Origin: Spinacia oleracea | Lineage: Eukaryota > Streptophyta > Magnoliopsida > Caryophyllales > Amaranthaceae | Reading direction: 5' to 3' | NCBI RefSeq assembly: GCF_020520425.1 | Contig: NC_079490.1 | Coordinates: 40,866,723-40,930,722, forward strand | DNA: 64,000 nt | Made by a program: the position numbers and the translations under genes | The notes under the pieces: model-generated | Told to the model about the DNA's origin: nothing | Seen by the model: the letters and a program-made list of their open reading frames with translations, nothing else | Databases searched by the model: none | Part shown: positions 21,289-33,700 of the stretch, one piece after another | Layout of the letters: each line of letters starts with the position of its first letter | Numbering within the stretch: position 1 is the first letter of the stretch

Positions 21289-24049
21289 TGTAACACCCCG
21301 ACAATTCTCCTTTTTCTAAAACAACCCTTTTTATAAATATAACTATAGAGAATTATCGAAGTATTATCGCCCGTGTGAAAACGTAACGGCTTATTCAGAA
21401 TTTTGCAGCGGAAAACATAAAACTAACTTTTAGGTTTATAAATAATCGATTACATATTAAATCCAAAAACCAACCAACGAAAATAAGAAATGTAAATAGT
21501 ACAACAAGTTTCAAGTCCAAATTAACAAACCAAGTCACTTAGCAAAACAAAAATAAATACAAGCTCTCTAATCCCGATCCCAATGATGCATCATCTTCAA
21601 ACCTGTAGATGGGCAACGCTTATTGATCCTTAGAGACTGCTCACCAAAGATGGGTCATTACAAGATCAATAAGGCATAGCCATGATCAACACACACAAAC
21701 AAAGCACGTAATCAGCAAAGCTGAGTACTACATACTAAAACAATAATAATCCTAACATGATACTATTAAGCGAACAATCCTAACATGATACTAATGAACA
21801 TAAATAAGGGCAGACCAAACATGTTAATTTGACGACCACACTTGACTAGACTAGGCTAGACTGGACTAGACTTTTATAATAATAATATTTTAATTGAGAT
21901 AGTCAATGGACCGAGTTTTCTTGCTAGAAGTCTTCACTAAGGAAGACGAGGTACGGGCGCGACTCCGTAACCTCAGTGACCTGCGATATCGAGGAATTTT
22001 GAATAAAAATAGGACACGGTGATCAATCCGGTCCGAGGAAAGGCCATGGGCTACCACCATGAACCCCAACTCCTGTTTGTCCGTCACTTCAGACGTGTAC
22101 AATCTAAAGTTATTGCTACTCAGTTTCACTTTACATGATTTACAAATTGAAACTCTGTTATGACTCAACAATCACATAAGGCATACAATCCAAATTTATA
22201 CACAACTGTTTTTATCTTGGAATTAAGTAAGTGATCACAAAGGTATCAAACAAGACTCATTCCAATTACATCGAACCTTTCCTTTAATACTGATCAACCC
22301 CTCTATATGGGTATAAGGTTTCAACTTACTAAACAAGGTCCTCGGCCCTCATAAAGTAGTGAAAAACTAAAAGGGAACAATAATCAATCGATCTGAATCA
22401 ATATATATAAAGTAATCTAGTGTTCCCAATCAAACATGTTGCATCAATCATCTACTAACATGTAATAATCCTCATAACGAAATATATATGTTCAACATGT
22501 CCATCCAACAATATTAAACATGAAACTCCAACATAATCAAGTCCATCAACAAATTTCAACTTGGTTTCAACAGATAACACACATTCCAAGCACACAGGTA
22601 TGTACGTACCTTGTGTAAACAAACTGCAAGACCACTTTAATAATTCAAAAGTCGCATACAGAGAATTCTCCACCTAAAAACAACCAACAAGGATTCCCAA
22701 TCAACTTCTAATCGTTCACAGCTATAATAACACATTCTAACTACATCCTTAACATATTTAGAACTTTTCTCCAATAACAAAACTTGAATATTTGATTTCC
22801 TAGCATAACAGTTATTGAATTAGTGATTGAAATTCGTTAAAAACTCTTTATAAACATTGTACTTTTAATTTTCAGCAATATAACTAATTTCAAACTACTC
22901 CCGAAACTTTGAGATCATAAGAACAATAACTTTAATAATTTATACTCATCCTACCATGATTTCAAAACTACTAAAACCTTAAAAATTCATGTTTTAATAA
23001 TGAAAATTCTTATTTCAATTCCATCATATAATTTGAAAATTAGATTATTATTTACGCAAAGTATATAATCTGAAAATTCTAGCTTAATCATAAAAACTTA
23101 TAATTTAAATTCAAGAAATATAATTTAAATTATTAAAATGTAATTAAACCATCAATTAGTTTTAAGGTTTAAGGAAGTAACCAACAATAGTTGTGAGAGC
23201 AAGGGTGGCCGGCAGACAAAACACGCGGCGGCAGGAGGTTGCGAGGCGGCTGGGCGGCAGTCCGGCACGGTGGTGCATGCGGTGGTGTTTTGCGGCCAAT
23301 CAAGGCACGATTATGGAGGAGGTAAAGAAACGAACGAGAGAAAGAGAACGAAAAAGAAAAAAGGAAGGAGAAGAATATTACCGTGCGGTGGTGGAGTGGC
23401 GGCGAGGGCTGCGGCGCTAAGTGGTGCGGCGAAGGTGGTGTGGTGGTGGCTGTCGAGGGCGGCTGTGCTGGTTCGATAAGAAGAACAACGAATGAGGGGA
23501 GGAAAGAGAAAGGGAAGAAAACGAAACAAGAGGGGAGAGAAGTTACCGGCGGTACAGGCGGACGACGGAGGGGAAAACGCTGGCGGTGGTGACGGCGGTG
23601 ATGACGGCGGTGAGGACAGCAGCGTGAAGGCTTGAGGGTTTGATGCTTCACGTAGGCTGTTGAAGGAGAGAAGGAGGGTTTTGGTGGTTTTGCTTCTTAC
23701 GTGAAATAGAATAAGGAGGGAGTAAAGAGTTTTGGGTTTTTGTTATTTGTTATTTGTTATTTGGGCTTCACCTAATTGGGCTAGAAATAAGATTGGGGTT
23801 GTTTGAAACCAAAATGGTTAGCATTGTTTTTCCATATTCAATCGAACGTATTTTCGTAATTCGAATTCTTTTCAACATAAAATTCTAAAATTATTTTAAT
23901 TTCATAAATCGTTGAAATATTTAAAAACGTATAAAAATAAATATTCGTTAATTACATATTCATTTCTAAAATTCGTAAATTCCATTTAAATATAATTAAC
24001 TATACGTTAAAATATATTAATAATATTTATAATTTTACGGGGGATTACA
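21289..24049 (-). repeat. 5' LTR of the Tekay-like element
   Basis: 2761 bp, TG...CA. It is the longer of the pair, keeping a GC/purine-biased block at about 23205-23660 (GGCGGCGG, GGTGGTG and GAGAAAGAGA runs) that is missing from the 3' LTR. Open frames across the block are compositional. Confidence 0.85.
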
Positions 24050-24053
24050 AATC

Positions 24054-25281
24054 AATCAGCACATGAAACATCTTACAATGCCTGCTACCTTTGACTCTCA
24101 TAGTCTGAAAGTTTTGGTTACCAGATAATGCATTCAAGGATAAAATTGGTTCTGTCAGACCAGCATTTTCCAACTCATCTTGTTCTTCTTCACTAGAGTC
24201 AGAACTCTTGTCTTCATTACTGCTAGAAATTTCTACAGTGAAGAGTTGGGGTTCCTTGAATTGGCACTTATGAGTTCTATCATAAGGTGCATCACAATAG
24301 TAACACAAGCCTTTTTCTATCTTATCAGCCCTCACATCTGCTGGAATATGCCTAAAATTCTTGGCATATCTTGGGTTATATTTAACTATTTGAGTGGGTT
24401 TAGTGTTTGTGGTGGGTAGTAAAGCAGGTAGGCTAGAATTTGTAGGTTTGTTTGTATTGACTGGTATAGCTTGAATTGCTTTTTTTGGGAAGTAGGATAG
24501 GATTTTGGTGTGTATAATTTTTGTGTAAAGGTTGCAGTCTGCTCCTCTTGTAGTCTAGAAAACTCTACTACTTCAGCAATAGTAGATGGTCTAAATGCTT
24601 TGACAAAAGGCTTAACTGTAGGATTTAAGTATTTAACCCACCAATGAAACTTTCCAACACATAATCCTCAGGCAAGTCATGATGAGTGTTCATAACATCA
24701 GATTTCAAATCTTCAAAATTGTCTAGATAAGCTTCTATTGAATCAGTCTGTTGCAATTTGTTAAATTGCTCAACAGTATTGGATCCCCTAACATCTTTAA
24801 ACCTAGCAGAGAGATCAAGACAAAACTCCCCACAATCCACATTTCTTTTCACAGACAAGTAACTTGTGACCCATTTTTCAGTCTTATCCACCATATTCAA
24901 AGAAGCTAAATCTACCTTATGCTCATCAATGACATTACACAAGTTGAAGTATCTACTGCACTTTTTAATCCATATTCTACTGTTGGTGCCATCAAATTTT
25001 GGAAAAGAAAGCTTAGGATTATAGCTAAAAGTTTTGTGAGAATTACCCTATTTTGGAGTATGGTGCCTGCTGTTATCTGAACTGGAATCCTTCATCTGAT
25101 TCCTCATATCCAGCAGTACTGTCATTAGACCATCAATTTTCTTGGATTGATCCTCAATTTGTGCAGATTGGTTCTCCACCCTTTGAGTTTGCTCACGCAT
25201 TTTATCCTCTAATTGTTTCAGATGCTCCTCCATTGCCCTCCTTGTAGATGGAGCCAACTTTGAAATTCCCCAGAAATTCAA
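24054..25281 (-). pseudogene. gag of the split Ty3/gypsy element (5' part)
   Basis: On the - strand the order starts with a coiled-coil N-terminus (25281-25048; MEEHLKQLEDKMREQTQRVE, heptad-like Gln/Glu). A TAG stop follows at 25048-25050. The capsid core then includes LSFPKFDGTN, WVTSYLSV and EFCLDLSARFKDV (to about 24625). One frameshift lies near 24620. Next is a linker beginning TVKPFVKAFRPSTI, a CCHC-type knuckle CYYCDAPYDRTHKC at about 24270-24310, and the first strand of protease (KMFHVLID) at the junction with the inserted element. The protease continues at 13955 on the other side of the insertion. It is non-functional. Confidence 0.88.
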
Positions 25282-25360
25282 TCTCGATTTTCAAAAACTG
25301 ATGTTCTCCGGGATTATTGAAGATTACTAGAATCACTATCAATTGATTGAGTAATCAATT

Positions 25361-25372
25361 GCTCTGATACCA
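25361..25372 (-). other. Primer binding site of the split gypsy element
   Basis: TGGTATCAGAGC on -, matching the standard plant initiator-Met primer site, one base from the LTR end at 25374. Confidence 0.85.
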
Positions 25373-25373
25373 A

Positions 25374-25730
25374 TGTTACAGGATACTAATATCCTGTAAT
25401 GATCAACTAATGATCAATTCGATTTTAGAAAGAATGAAGATGAAAGATAGATTGAAAGAAAGAAACAGAATGAGAGATAGTAAGAGAGATAGAGAACTTG
25501 AGAGAAAGATGATGAGAAGTTGTTGATGTTATTCGATGAATGATCTTTAAGATCATTGAATACATATATACAGATTCTTAGCTTGATCAATAAGCTAAGT
25601 TGCAACTGAATTCTACAACAGAATTCTGTTTAACCAAAACTGATGCCACATCATCAACTAACTAACTAACTATCTGAAAGTCAATGTGTTGACTTCCTTG
25701 AATTAGCTAATAGGCAAGCTGCCCCTAACA
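25374..25730 (-). repeat. 5' LTR of the split Ty3/gypsy element
   Basis: 357 bp on the + map, from TGTTACAGGATAC to CCCCTAACA, with TG...CA ends and the primer site adjacent on the left. The partner LTR was lost when the copia-type array inserted, or lies outside the window. The 5 bases beyond the right end are CTTGG. Confidence 0.8.
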
Positions 25731-27264
25731 CTTGGTGTACATGCTATAGCCACCTCTTGGTTCCATTTCTTCAACGCGATGAGATATAATTTCCCTAACT
25801 TATGTAGACGGAAGAAATTATGTAATGTAAAAGTTGCAACAATACTGGACAACCGATAATCTTCCTCCATCTTTGACATCATCCATAAAAATAGTAATGT
25901 CCATGTATTTATAGATTGTAATATTAATCTCATCTTATATTATATTATCTTATCTTATTTTATTGGTCCTAAACTTATCTAATCTGAACTTATTGGCTCT
26001 TATTTTATCTTATCTTATCTTATTAGACCTGCAATAAGTAAAAATAAGGTGAAGAGAACAAAGCCTTAGTTACCCTAATGAATTGGAGAGCGCGCACACA
26101 TATTATTTGGGAGAGACGGTTGAAGGAAGATGTTAATCTTTCAAAACTGCATTTAAACAGATAAAAAGGGAAATTGATTTTCGACATGATTGTGTGGAGT
26201 TCCCTAAATATAGGTGACAATCCCTAAGAAGGAAGGAGGTGACACTATAAAAGATTTTCCAAATGTGTTTGGTAGCTGCTAGCTTGTACCTGAAATCGCA
26301 AAACATGGATATGGTGCTAATTATTAAAGAAGGTATCTTTGTCAGGGAAGCTACGTTATGGCTTAGTACTTTCTAAGTAATCCTACTTTGAAGTGGCTCG
26401 TTATCAATGTTGTTGTAGTAGGAATATTGTCAACTACAACTGGACAACTATCTGACGAAATGCACATTCAGAACTACACGAGCCGAGGGAATTGTTTAAG
26501 TGCCCAAGGGACTCAACACATTACCAAGTTGAATGCAACTTTTACTAATATGTTAAAGACTCAAGCTTTGGATCGACAAGAAACGGTTCAAGGAGTCAAT
26601 CATCAAATAGATCATTTTGTTTCTTACCAAGTATGGATTATTTCTATAAGTTTTGGGTAAACTTGTAGGAGCGAAGGAATTACCCGCTTAAGAACTTCAT
26701 TATTATGGTCTATTTTTCTTAAGGATATAAATTACTACCATTTAATTTTATATTTAAAAGCGTTATGCACTCTTATGTTTTCATATTTCAATTATTTCTT
26801 TATATCTTTCTTATGCATCATGCCTTTAACATATTGCTTGTGTATATTCAGAAGCTATTAATATTAAAATTACAGGTAAAGTAAGGATATATATGACATG
26901 TTTTCTTTGCTTATTACTCCGTAATAACCAGTCTCTATATCAATCTCTTTTAAGCTAAGAGATGAATATTTTATGACCTACAACGTATTCGGTAGATGTA
27001 AATACAATTTTATTTAGTTATTTTTAGTACAATCTCATGTTAAAAATGTACACTTTCACTTTTACATTGATAGTCAGCATTATGTAGTACAAGGTCGAGT
27101 TCACTACGTCTATTAGGCATATACATTGTTGGCACTCTTCTCTACAAATAAAATTCATCGTTTTCTTCGGCAGGCTTCCGCGCGCGTAGCGCGCTGTCAG
27201 ATTCCTAGTTAATTCAAATGCTACAACAAATTAAACCCTTATTTAACATAGACTTGTGCATATT
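25731..27264. other. Intergenic, no supported gene
   Basis: AT-rich. 25930-26040 is low-complexity TTATC-rich sequence. A small open frame at 26388-26660 is listed separately. There is no RNA gene or clear transposon end. Confidence 0.6.
26388..26660 (+). CDS. Small hypothetical ORF with a signal-peptide-like N-terminus
   Basis: 90 codons. The N-terminus MKWLVINVVVVGILSTTTGQ reads like a secretory signal with a hydrophobic core. The rest has no recognisable motif; it includes one Cys and the N-glycosylation-type triplets NYT and NAT. A GT at about 26630 (CAAG-TATGG context) could be a splice donor, so this may be a first exon or a decayed gene piece. No homologue is recognised. Confidence 0.2.
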   Translation: MKWLVINVVVVGILSTTTGQLSDEMHIQNYTSRGNCLSAQGTQHITKLNATFTNMLKTQALDRQETVQGVNHQIDHFVSYQVWIISISFG

Positions 27265-27429
27265 AAGCTCACACCATGGTGTAGACTTACATATTTTAAG
27301 CTCCTGCCATGGTACGAGCTCAAAATTCATAAGTCTATACCATAGTCGAAGCTTAAAGTTTATAAGTCTGTACCATGGTACAAGCTTAAAATTCCTAACT
27401 CTGTATCATGGTACAAGCTTAAAATGCAT
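27265..27429. repeat. Five tandem 33-bp repeats centred on CCATGG palindromes
   Basis: Five consecutive units of exactly 33 bp, imperfect, start at 27265, 27298, 27331, 27364 and 27397. The best conserved units contain TACCATGGTACAAGCTT, a palindrome overlapping an AAGCTT. The array ends about 325 bp upstream of the first ATG of the SET-domain gene. Confidence 0.85.
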
Positions 27430-27754
27430 AGTTTTATGATTTTTTTCCGGAAAAAAAATAGGGTGAAGGTCTTTTCTCTTGACAAATGCATGGCAATTGG
27501 GGGTGGTTGGCTGGTGAAGCGTCAGTGGAGATCTTTTCTCCAGTAATAGAAGAGGTGAAAGTTGAAATAAGAGTATTAGTAAAATAGTGAAACGATTTTG
27601 AATATATTGGGGCGGCTTTTAGCGCTCCACCTTGTAAAATACATCGATTACCGTTCTTGATTTGGAGTTTTGGACTCCCCCATTCTGTTACTGCATTTTA
27701 GTACCTGAGAGTTGAGAGACAGTGTAGAATGAATACGGGTCGGCCTGTCTTTCC

Positions 27755-30700
27755 ATGTCGTTGCCTTCTCCACTGAATCAACGCACCATTGTAGAGCAGC
27801 ACAGGGCCATGGAAGAGCAGCAGCAAGCAAGTTTCACAAGCTTCTTGAAATGGGCAGCACAGCTCGGAATTTCAGACTCGCCCCATCCTCCAGTTTCTTC
27901 GTCTTCGTCTTCATGTCTGGGTCACACTCTCACCGTCGCTAATTTTCCTGAAGCTGGCGGGTACTTGTACTTCTTTTTAACTTTTCCCCCAAAAATTTGG
28001 AGATGGGCGTTTGAATTTTCTGTGTAATGATTTAAATTTTGAATTGCAGGAGGGGTTTGGCGGCTGTTCGTGAACTTAGGAAAGGGGAACTGATTTTGAC
28101 AGCACCCAAATCGGCATTGATGACAAGCCAGAGTGTGATTGACAAAGATCATGTACTTGCTCGTGCGATCAAATCTTATCATTCTCTCTCCCCAACTCAG
28201 GTTAGCGTTTCTGCATTACTTTGAGTTTTTGTTAAGAAATGAATTTGAATGACCTAACATATGAATTATGAAATAAATGTCGGAAATTGTAAGTAATCGA
28301 ATACAGTTGATAATTTTGGTTTAGTAAATTGTAAGTTGGTAATTAAGAGTTGGGTGGAAATGACCCTTTTGTAATTGGAGGGTAAGTTTCCATATACTTG
28401 GAAACCCTTGTTTTGACACTCATGGTTAGTGGTAACACATGACGGTAGTGGTAATGAATATAAACTTTTGTGAAGGAATCCATGTGCCAATATCTATTGT
28501 TGGGTTGTGGTACGCTGTTCGATTTGAACACAATCAGGGATGTGTGTGGTGCTTGGATTGTGTGAAGACATTGAAGCAGCAACAGAGATTGTTTGGAAAA
28601 ATACTGCCCGTCTGGGTAATGGCACACATCTGTGTGGCTTGGTCTTATGAAAAAGTGTGAAAAACCATGAAGATGGTCGCTTGGTTTTGGATTAGAGTTT
28701 GTTTCTTAATGGGAGTCTCTAAGGCTTTTATATCTGATGTTATATCAAGAGAGCCAATATGTAAGTGAGCTGATATCCCCGTACCTGTTTCTGCGCCATA
28801 TAACTTAAATGTCATTGTAAAATGGTGAGAACACTAAGTAGAGAAACCCAAGAGAGCCAATATGCGAGTGTTTGGGTTAAACACAAGCGAGGACTGGTTT
28901 TGGATGCTTTAGTTAATTAGGTAGATATGCAGCTCTTGTGGGATCAAGGGTGATTGTGATATTCCGGTTCGTTAGTTATCAAAATTGAAAGATTTGACAA
29001 ATATTATATTCCCTTGCATTGATCACAAGAATAATAATGTAAAGATTACTGTTCTTCACTTCAGTACCTTTATCTTCAGGATATCGTACTTAAGTACTAA
29101 AAAAAATACAATTCCTTGATTATAAAGATCTTGAATCTTGATAGAATAATAAAAACATTACTCTTAATCACCATCATCCTTCTTAAAGCCCCATTGTCCT
29201 TTTTAAAACCCCGTCTCTCCGAAATTGTTAAACAAATAACAAAAATCATTCGAAATTTTAGTGCTAAAAGCTTTGATCAAGATGCAGCAAATCAACTTTG
29301 ATATCTAGTCAATTGATACAAGTATGTAACTATTTCACAACTTGATTCTTAGTTTAGACTTCTTTAGGCCCATAGAAATGGCCAACAATCCAGTGTGAAA
29401 AGAAAAAAAATACCCTTATCAATACGAAGTAATAGACAAAAGAAAATCCTAGTGCAATTTGTTGTCTTCGTGTCAGTTCTCCTAGTTCCTTACAACTTTA
29501 TCCCATATATGTGTTTCTTATTCATAAATTCTTGGCACATGAATCAAATGCAGCTTGAAACCTAGAATTTTTGCAGATGTTGTCTCTCTGTTCGTGGTTG
29601 ATATGAGGAAAAAAAGATATTGAAAATCTTTGAAAAGCTTCCAAGTTTCAATAGCTAACTCTGTCTGTTTGTTTTGAAGTTTTCAATATCAGAACTACAC
29701 CATTAAATACTCATTCCAGGCATTATCATCTATTACCGTAATGCACATTATGAAAAATCCTGACCTGGCTATGCGCAGAAGGACCTTTAGCCTTAGGTGA
29801 TGTGTGCTGGTTGTAGTTTTATTATGTGAAACTTTATTATAATGTTCTGACTGAAGCCGTGACGGTGGCGGCTGATGTTGCGTAGGAGAGAGAAAGGAAA
29901 GATGTTATTGAGGGGAGAGGGTGGAGGGGAGAGAGGAGAAAGAGAAAAGGTGGCGGCCATGGAACAACGGAAGAGAGGTAGCTAGGGCTGCCATGGAGAA
30001 CAACCATTTTGTATAGGATGAAGAAAAAAAACTTTCTAAAATAGGAATACGTGTCAGGAATTATTTTAGAGTGTAAGTTTAAGTGAAATGGGTGGTGGGT
30101 CGTGGTAGAGTAATAAATTGCTGAACAGGATTTAGGTGACATTAACCTTGACTCTTTCTATCATAATATCCCACATATCATAGCAAAATATATGACATGG
30201 GCATCCCTAATCTTAGGGTTGGAGATAAAGATGCCCCTGTCTTATATCTTGTTTATGATATGTGGGATTTTATGATAGTAAGAGTAAGGTTACACTAATT
30301 TTTTTGATGCAATTCGGAAGGTATTAGAGAACAAGTGGAACAAAAGTAGCACATCCTTACATTGTTTGTTACACTTACTTGTTCCAAGGTTTTATAGCAC
30401 AAGTTGTCTTAAGGGAAATACAACCTGATTTTCAAGGATCGCACCCAATTAAGATGAAGAAGTTTCTAATAATAGAAATGAATACTTGTGACATCATTTT
30501 TCTAATCCGGATGATTTCGATTTCATGCATGCTAGGCTAGAGTATGGGGCTTTTCTAGTGAAGCATATCCTTTCAATCAAGCCCATTTATTGTCCGAGAT
30601 GATGAAGAACCTATTATTTGATGGGCAAATTATGGTTCATCCCTTCCCCCATTTGTAATCTCTTGCTTTCAAACTATTCTAACAAGACGCATTATCATCG

Positions 30701-33700
30701 TGGTGTGAACAAAATTGGAACTATTATGACAATATCCAGACGGTAAAGAAAAACGGGTTGACATCTACTCCCTCTGTCCCAAAATTATAGTCCCGTTTGA
30801 CTAAAAACACATGTTTTAAGAAAAGTGGAATATTGTATGAGAAAGTGGGAAAGTGTAAAAATTGGAATATAGTGTATGGAAAAGTGAGAAAGTTTATGGG
30901 AAAGTGAGAAAGTGAAATATAGTGTATGAGTAAGTGGGAAAAGTAATGTCCAAATAAGGAAACAGGACTATACATGACTAAAATTTTTGAAGGAGGGAGT
31001 AAAAGGGAATAAGATTTAGTCTAGCCACAACAACCTTTGCCAATTAGCAAGGAAGGAGGATGATTATGTTGGAAATAAGAAAGCAGAAAAACAAAGTAAA
31101 CGTTGAAATATAATGAAATCTACTGCATTTCTCATTCACTTTAGTTAACTATTGCCTTCGTATAGGCTTAGGCTTGAAACAAATTGAAAATTTGCAAAAC
31201 AATAGGAAACCACTACCTAAAACGCTAAAACGTGGAGTTATACGACTGACTTACTGTCTCATAATTTTCTCCAGTCCACTAACCGAGTGAACTCTCTTTA
31301 ATAAAAACAAACCTATATGACTAACTTGACTAAGTAACTAACAATTAAATGACTAAAATTAAGGAAACTAAATAATTAATACTTTGAAGCACTAACTTTA
31401 ACAGATTATAAATCTGGCCCTAGCTCTTATTGAGACATAGGTAAAATATTTCAATTCTAACAACTTTTTTAAACCCAATCTTAACAACTTGGTATTTTTT
31501 TTCGTTTAATCTTTATTCACGTGGAGGTACGTATGATGTGGATGTGGATGCCGATGTATGTGAGATAGCAGAACTCTCCATCAACGAACCAAAGTTGGAA
31601 GCAATTATTGGTGTTTGTACTTTGTAGTGCAACCAAAGACCAATGAAGTTTGTGTTCTATTTAATTTGAGTAGCTTTTATGTTTTGAGTAGCTTTTATCC
31701 TTTTTAAGTCGAATTGTTTTGGTGTTACTTTTGAGACATTCCTGTGGTTTTTATTGACAATATATTTTAAGTGGTCGGATCTACAATTGGATGTTTTGAA
31801 TAGTTTTTATTCATATTTTGATCTTCATCGATTTTTAATTTAACTTTTTATGAAAAAAGCGTCGAATTGTTTTCCGCACACTTTATATGTTAGCCGTATC
31901 TTTAAAAACTAGTCAAGACACTCCTTTGACTGAGTCGCAGTATGATCGTAGTGTCGGATCCTCTGACACCTTATCTGACACAATACCTAAATCCGTGTCT
32001 AAGCAACGTATGCCTATGGCAAGGGGCCTGCTGCTCAAAACAACACCATTGCAAACTGTTCCATTGCAGAACCAAAATACCACTCTCATTTTCCAGAACA
32101 TAAATGCCAAGCCAGAAATATATAGGCACACATTTACCTTGTCGCAAGTCCGATATCTTTTTAATGGGTATATAATTGAAATAGACATGATAATTCGTAA
32201 TAAAGGTTCAACTTAATATCATCTCAGAAAAAGGTTCAATTTTTGTAGTTATATACTTTACTTGCATCCTTTCTTGACTTTTGGGTTTCATTGATATAAT
32301 TTTTCCCCTTTCAACTTCAACTATAGTCAGCAAATTTTTTTTACTTTTTTTTTACCATTTTTTTTTAGTTTATTTTATTTTATTGTGGGTGGGGGTGGGT
32401 ACGCATCTCCTAGCTCTACTCAGAATTATAAATCTGTCATTTAGATTTGAGCTTAGACAGGTGTAGTAAGGGAAGAATATTATGATTGAAGAAGATATGA
32501 GAATTTTGAATTTGATTGGTCATCTTTAGAAGGAAAAAAAAACAATTGGGAGTAAGAATTTTGAGTAACTTATCCAACTACTTTGGATAAGGCTGATAAT
32601 TTCTGGATATTGCTTATATTAATTTTGTGAGACCTATTTCTTATGGGCAGGTGATGTGTTGATGTCACTTCGAAGCTGTATCTATTGGCAATTCCTTTTG
32701 AGGAGTTGAGAGAACTCATGTTAATGCTGAAGTTCACTTTGCTGTTGCTGCACTTGACTATAATCAAATTCTTTATTTGGCCCTTCCTCCTTCCATGGAC
32801 TTACTCTCATTCCCATTTCCTAGTGTATGCCAATGCCATCTACTATCTTCCAGAACCTCTTTCTTCCTGTTATGATTCCCATAACAATTTAAAAGAATGG
32901 GGCCGTCAATATCAATCTCATTTATGAGCACCCATGACGAGCTTTCTCGTTATTCTTTGCATGTTGATTGCTGGTGTGAATTTCTCTAGCCGAGTAACAA
33001 CCAAAATAGTTACATTTTTGTTGTTGCTTTTAGTCCCTAACCTCCAGTTAGAGTATTTTAGGTGTATGAGATACATGAAAAGCTCTTATTCCCTCCTCTA
33101 TCTTCAGTTTCTTTCACCTTGTTTTTTTTACTTTGCAATATTAGCTTGCAAAGAGAGTAGGATCTAGGAGGTGGAATGGTTAAGAGAAAATGAAAATTGA
33201 GTACCCAACTCTCTCTAATTAGTCTAATGTGATATCAACTTATCATTTGTTTCATTTCTTGCGTAACTTTTGTTTTGATACATTGTCTCAATTGTTATAC
33301 GCTTCTGGTCTATGCAGCTGGATGTGTCATATTGGTTATAATAAATCTCCGATTGTTATCAAGTCTCGATCTACTTAGAGAAAATATCTAATCCCTGCAA
33401 AGAGTGTTCGTATAAGCCTCAATCTTGAACAATGTTACTCAGCACCGAGTCTTTTTTTTTATATAAGTGCAATAGAGTTATAGAGCAGAACATGTATGCA
33501 GACAAAGCGGTATCAGAATATGATCTGAACTAGACATATTGTTTGATTCTTAAGCTAATTTGTTAGTGTGTGCCATTTGTTAATTGTCACTAAAATATGT
33601 ACTGTTGATGTTTGTAGGTTCTTGCTGTGTGTCTATTAGTCGAAGTTAACAAAGGAAGGAGGTCTTCTTGGTATCCGTATCTAACGAAGCTTCCCAGAAG

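Larger units (their letters stand above)
13956..24049 (-). mobile_element. Large Tekay/Del-like Ty3/gypsy (chromovirus) element
   Basis: A complete LTR-to-LTR insertion on the - strand. LTRs are 13956-16287 (3') and 21289-24049 (5'), with ends TGTAAC...ATTACA on +. The flanks are AATC (13952-13955) and AATC (24050-24053), a 4-bp target duplication. The primer site abuts the 5' LTR (TGGTATCTAGAAGC on -, 21271-21285) and a purine tract abuts the 3' LTR. The order on - is accessory ORF, gag, protease, RT/RH, integrase; the pol part is decayed. It sits inside the protease region of another gypsy element. Confidence 0.88.

Noticed and set aside
23169..23651. Pro/His/Ser-rich frames on both strands of the LTR block
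   Set aside because: Purine/pyrimidine-biased GC block, open in many frames; no recognisable domain.
31887..32216. 109-codon open frame in intron 2 of the SET gene
   Set aside because: No domain, no splice support and it sits within an intron.
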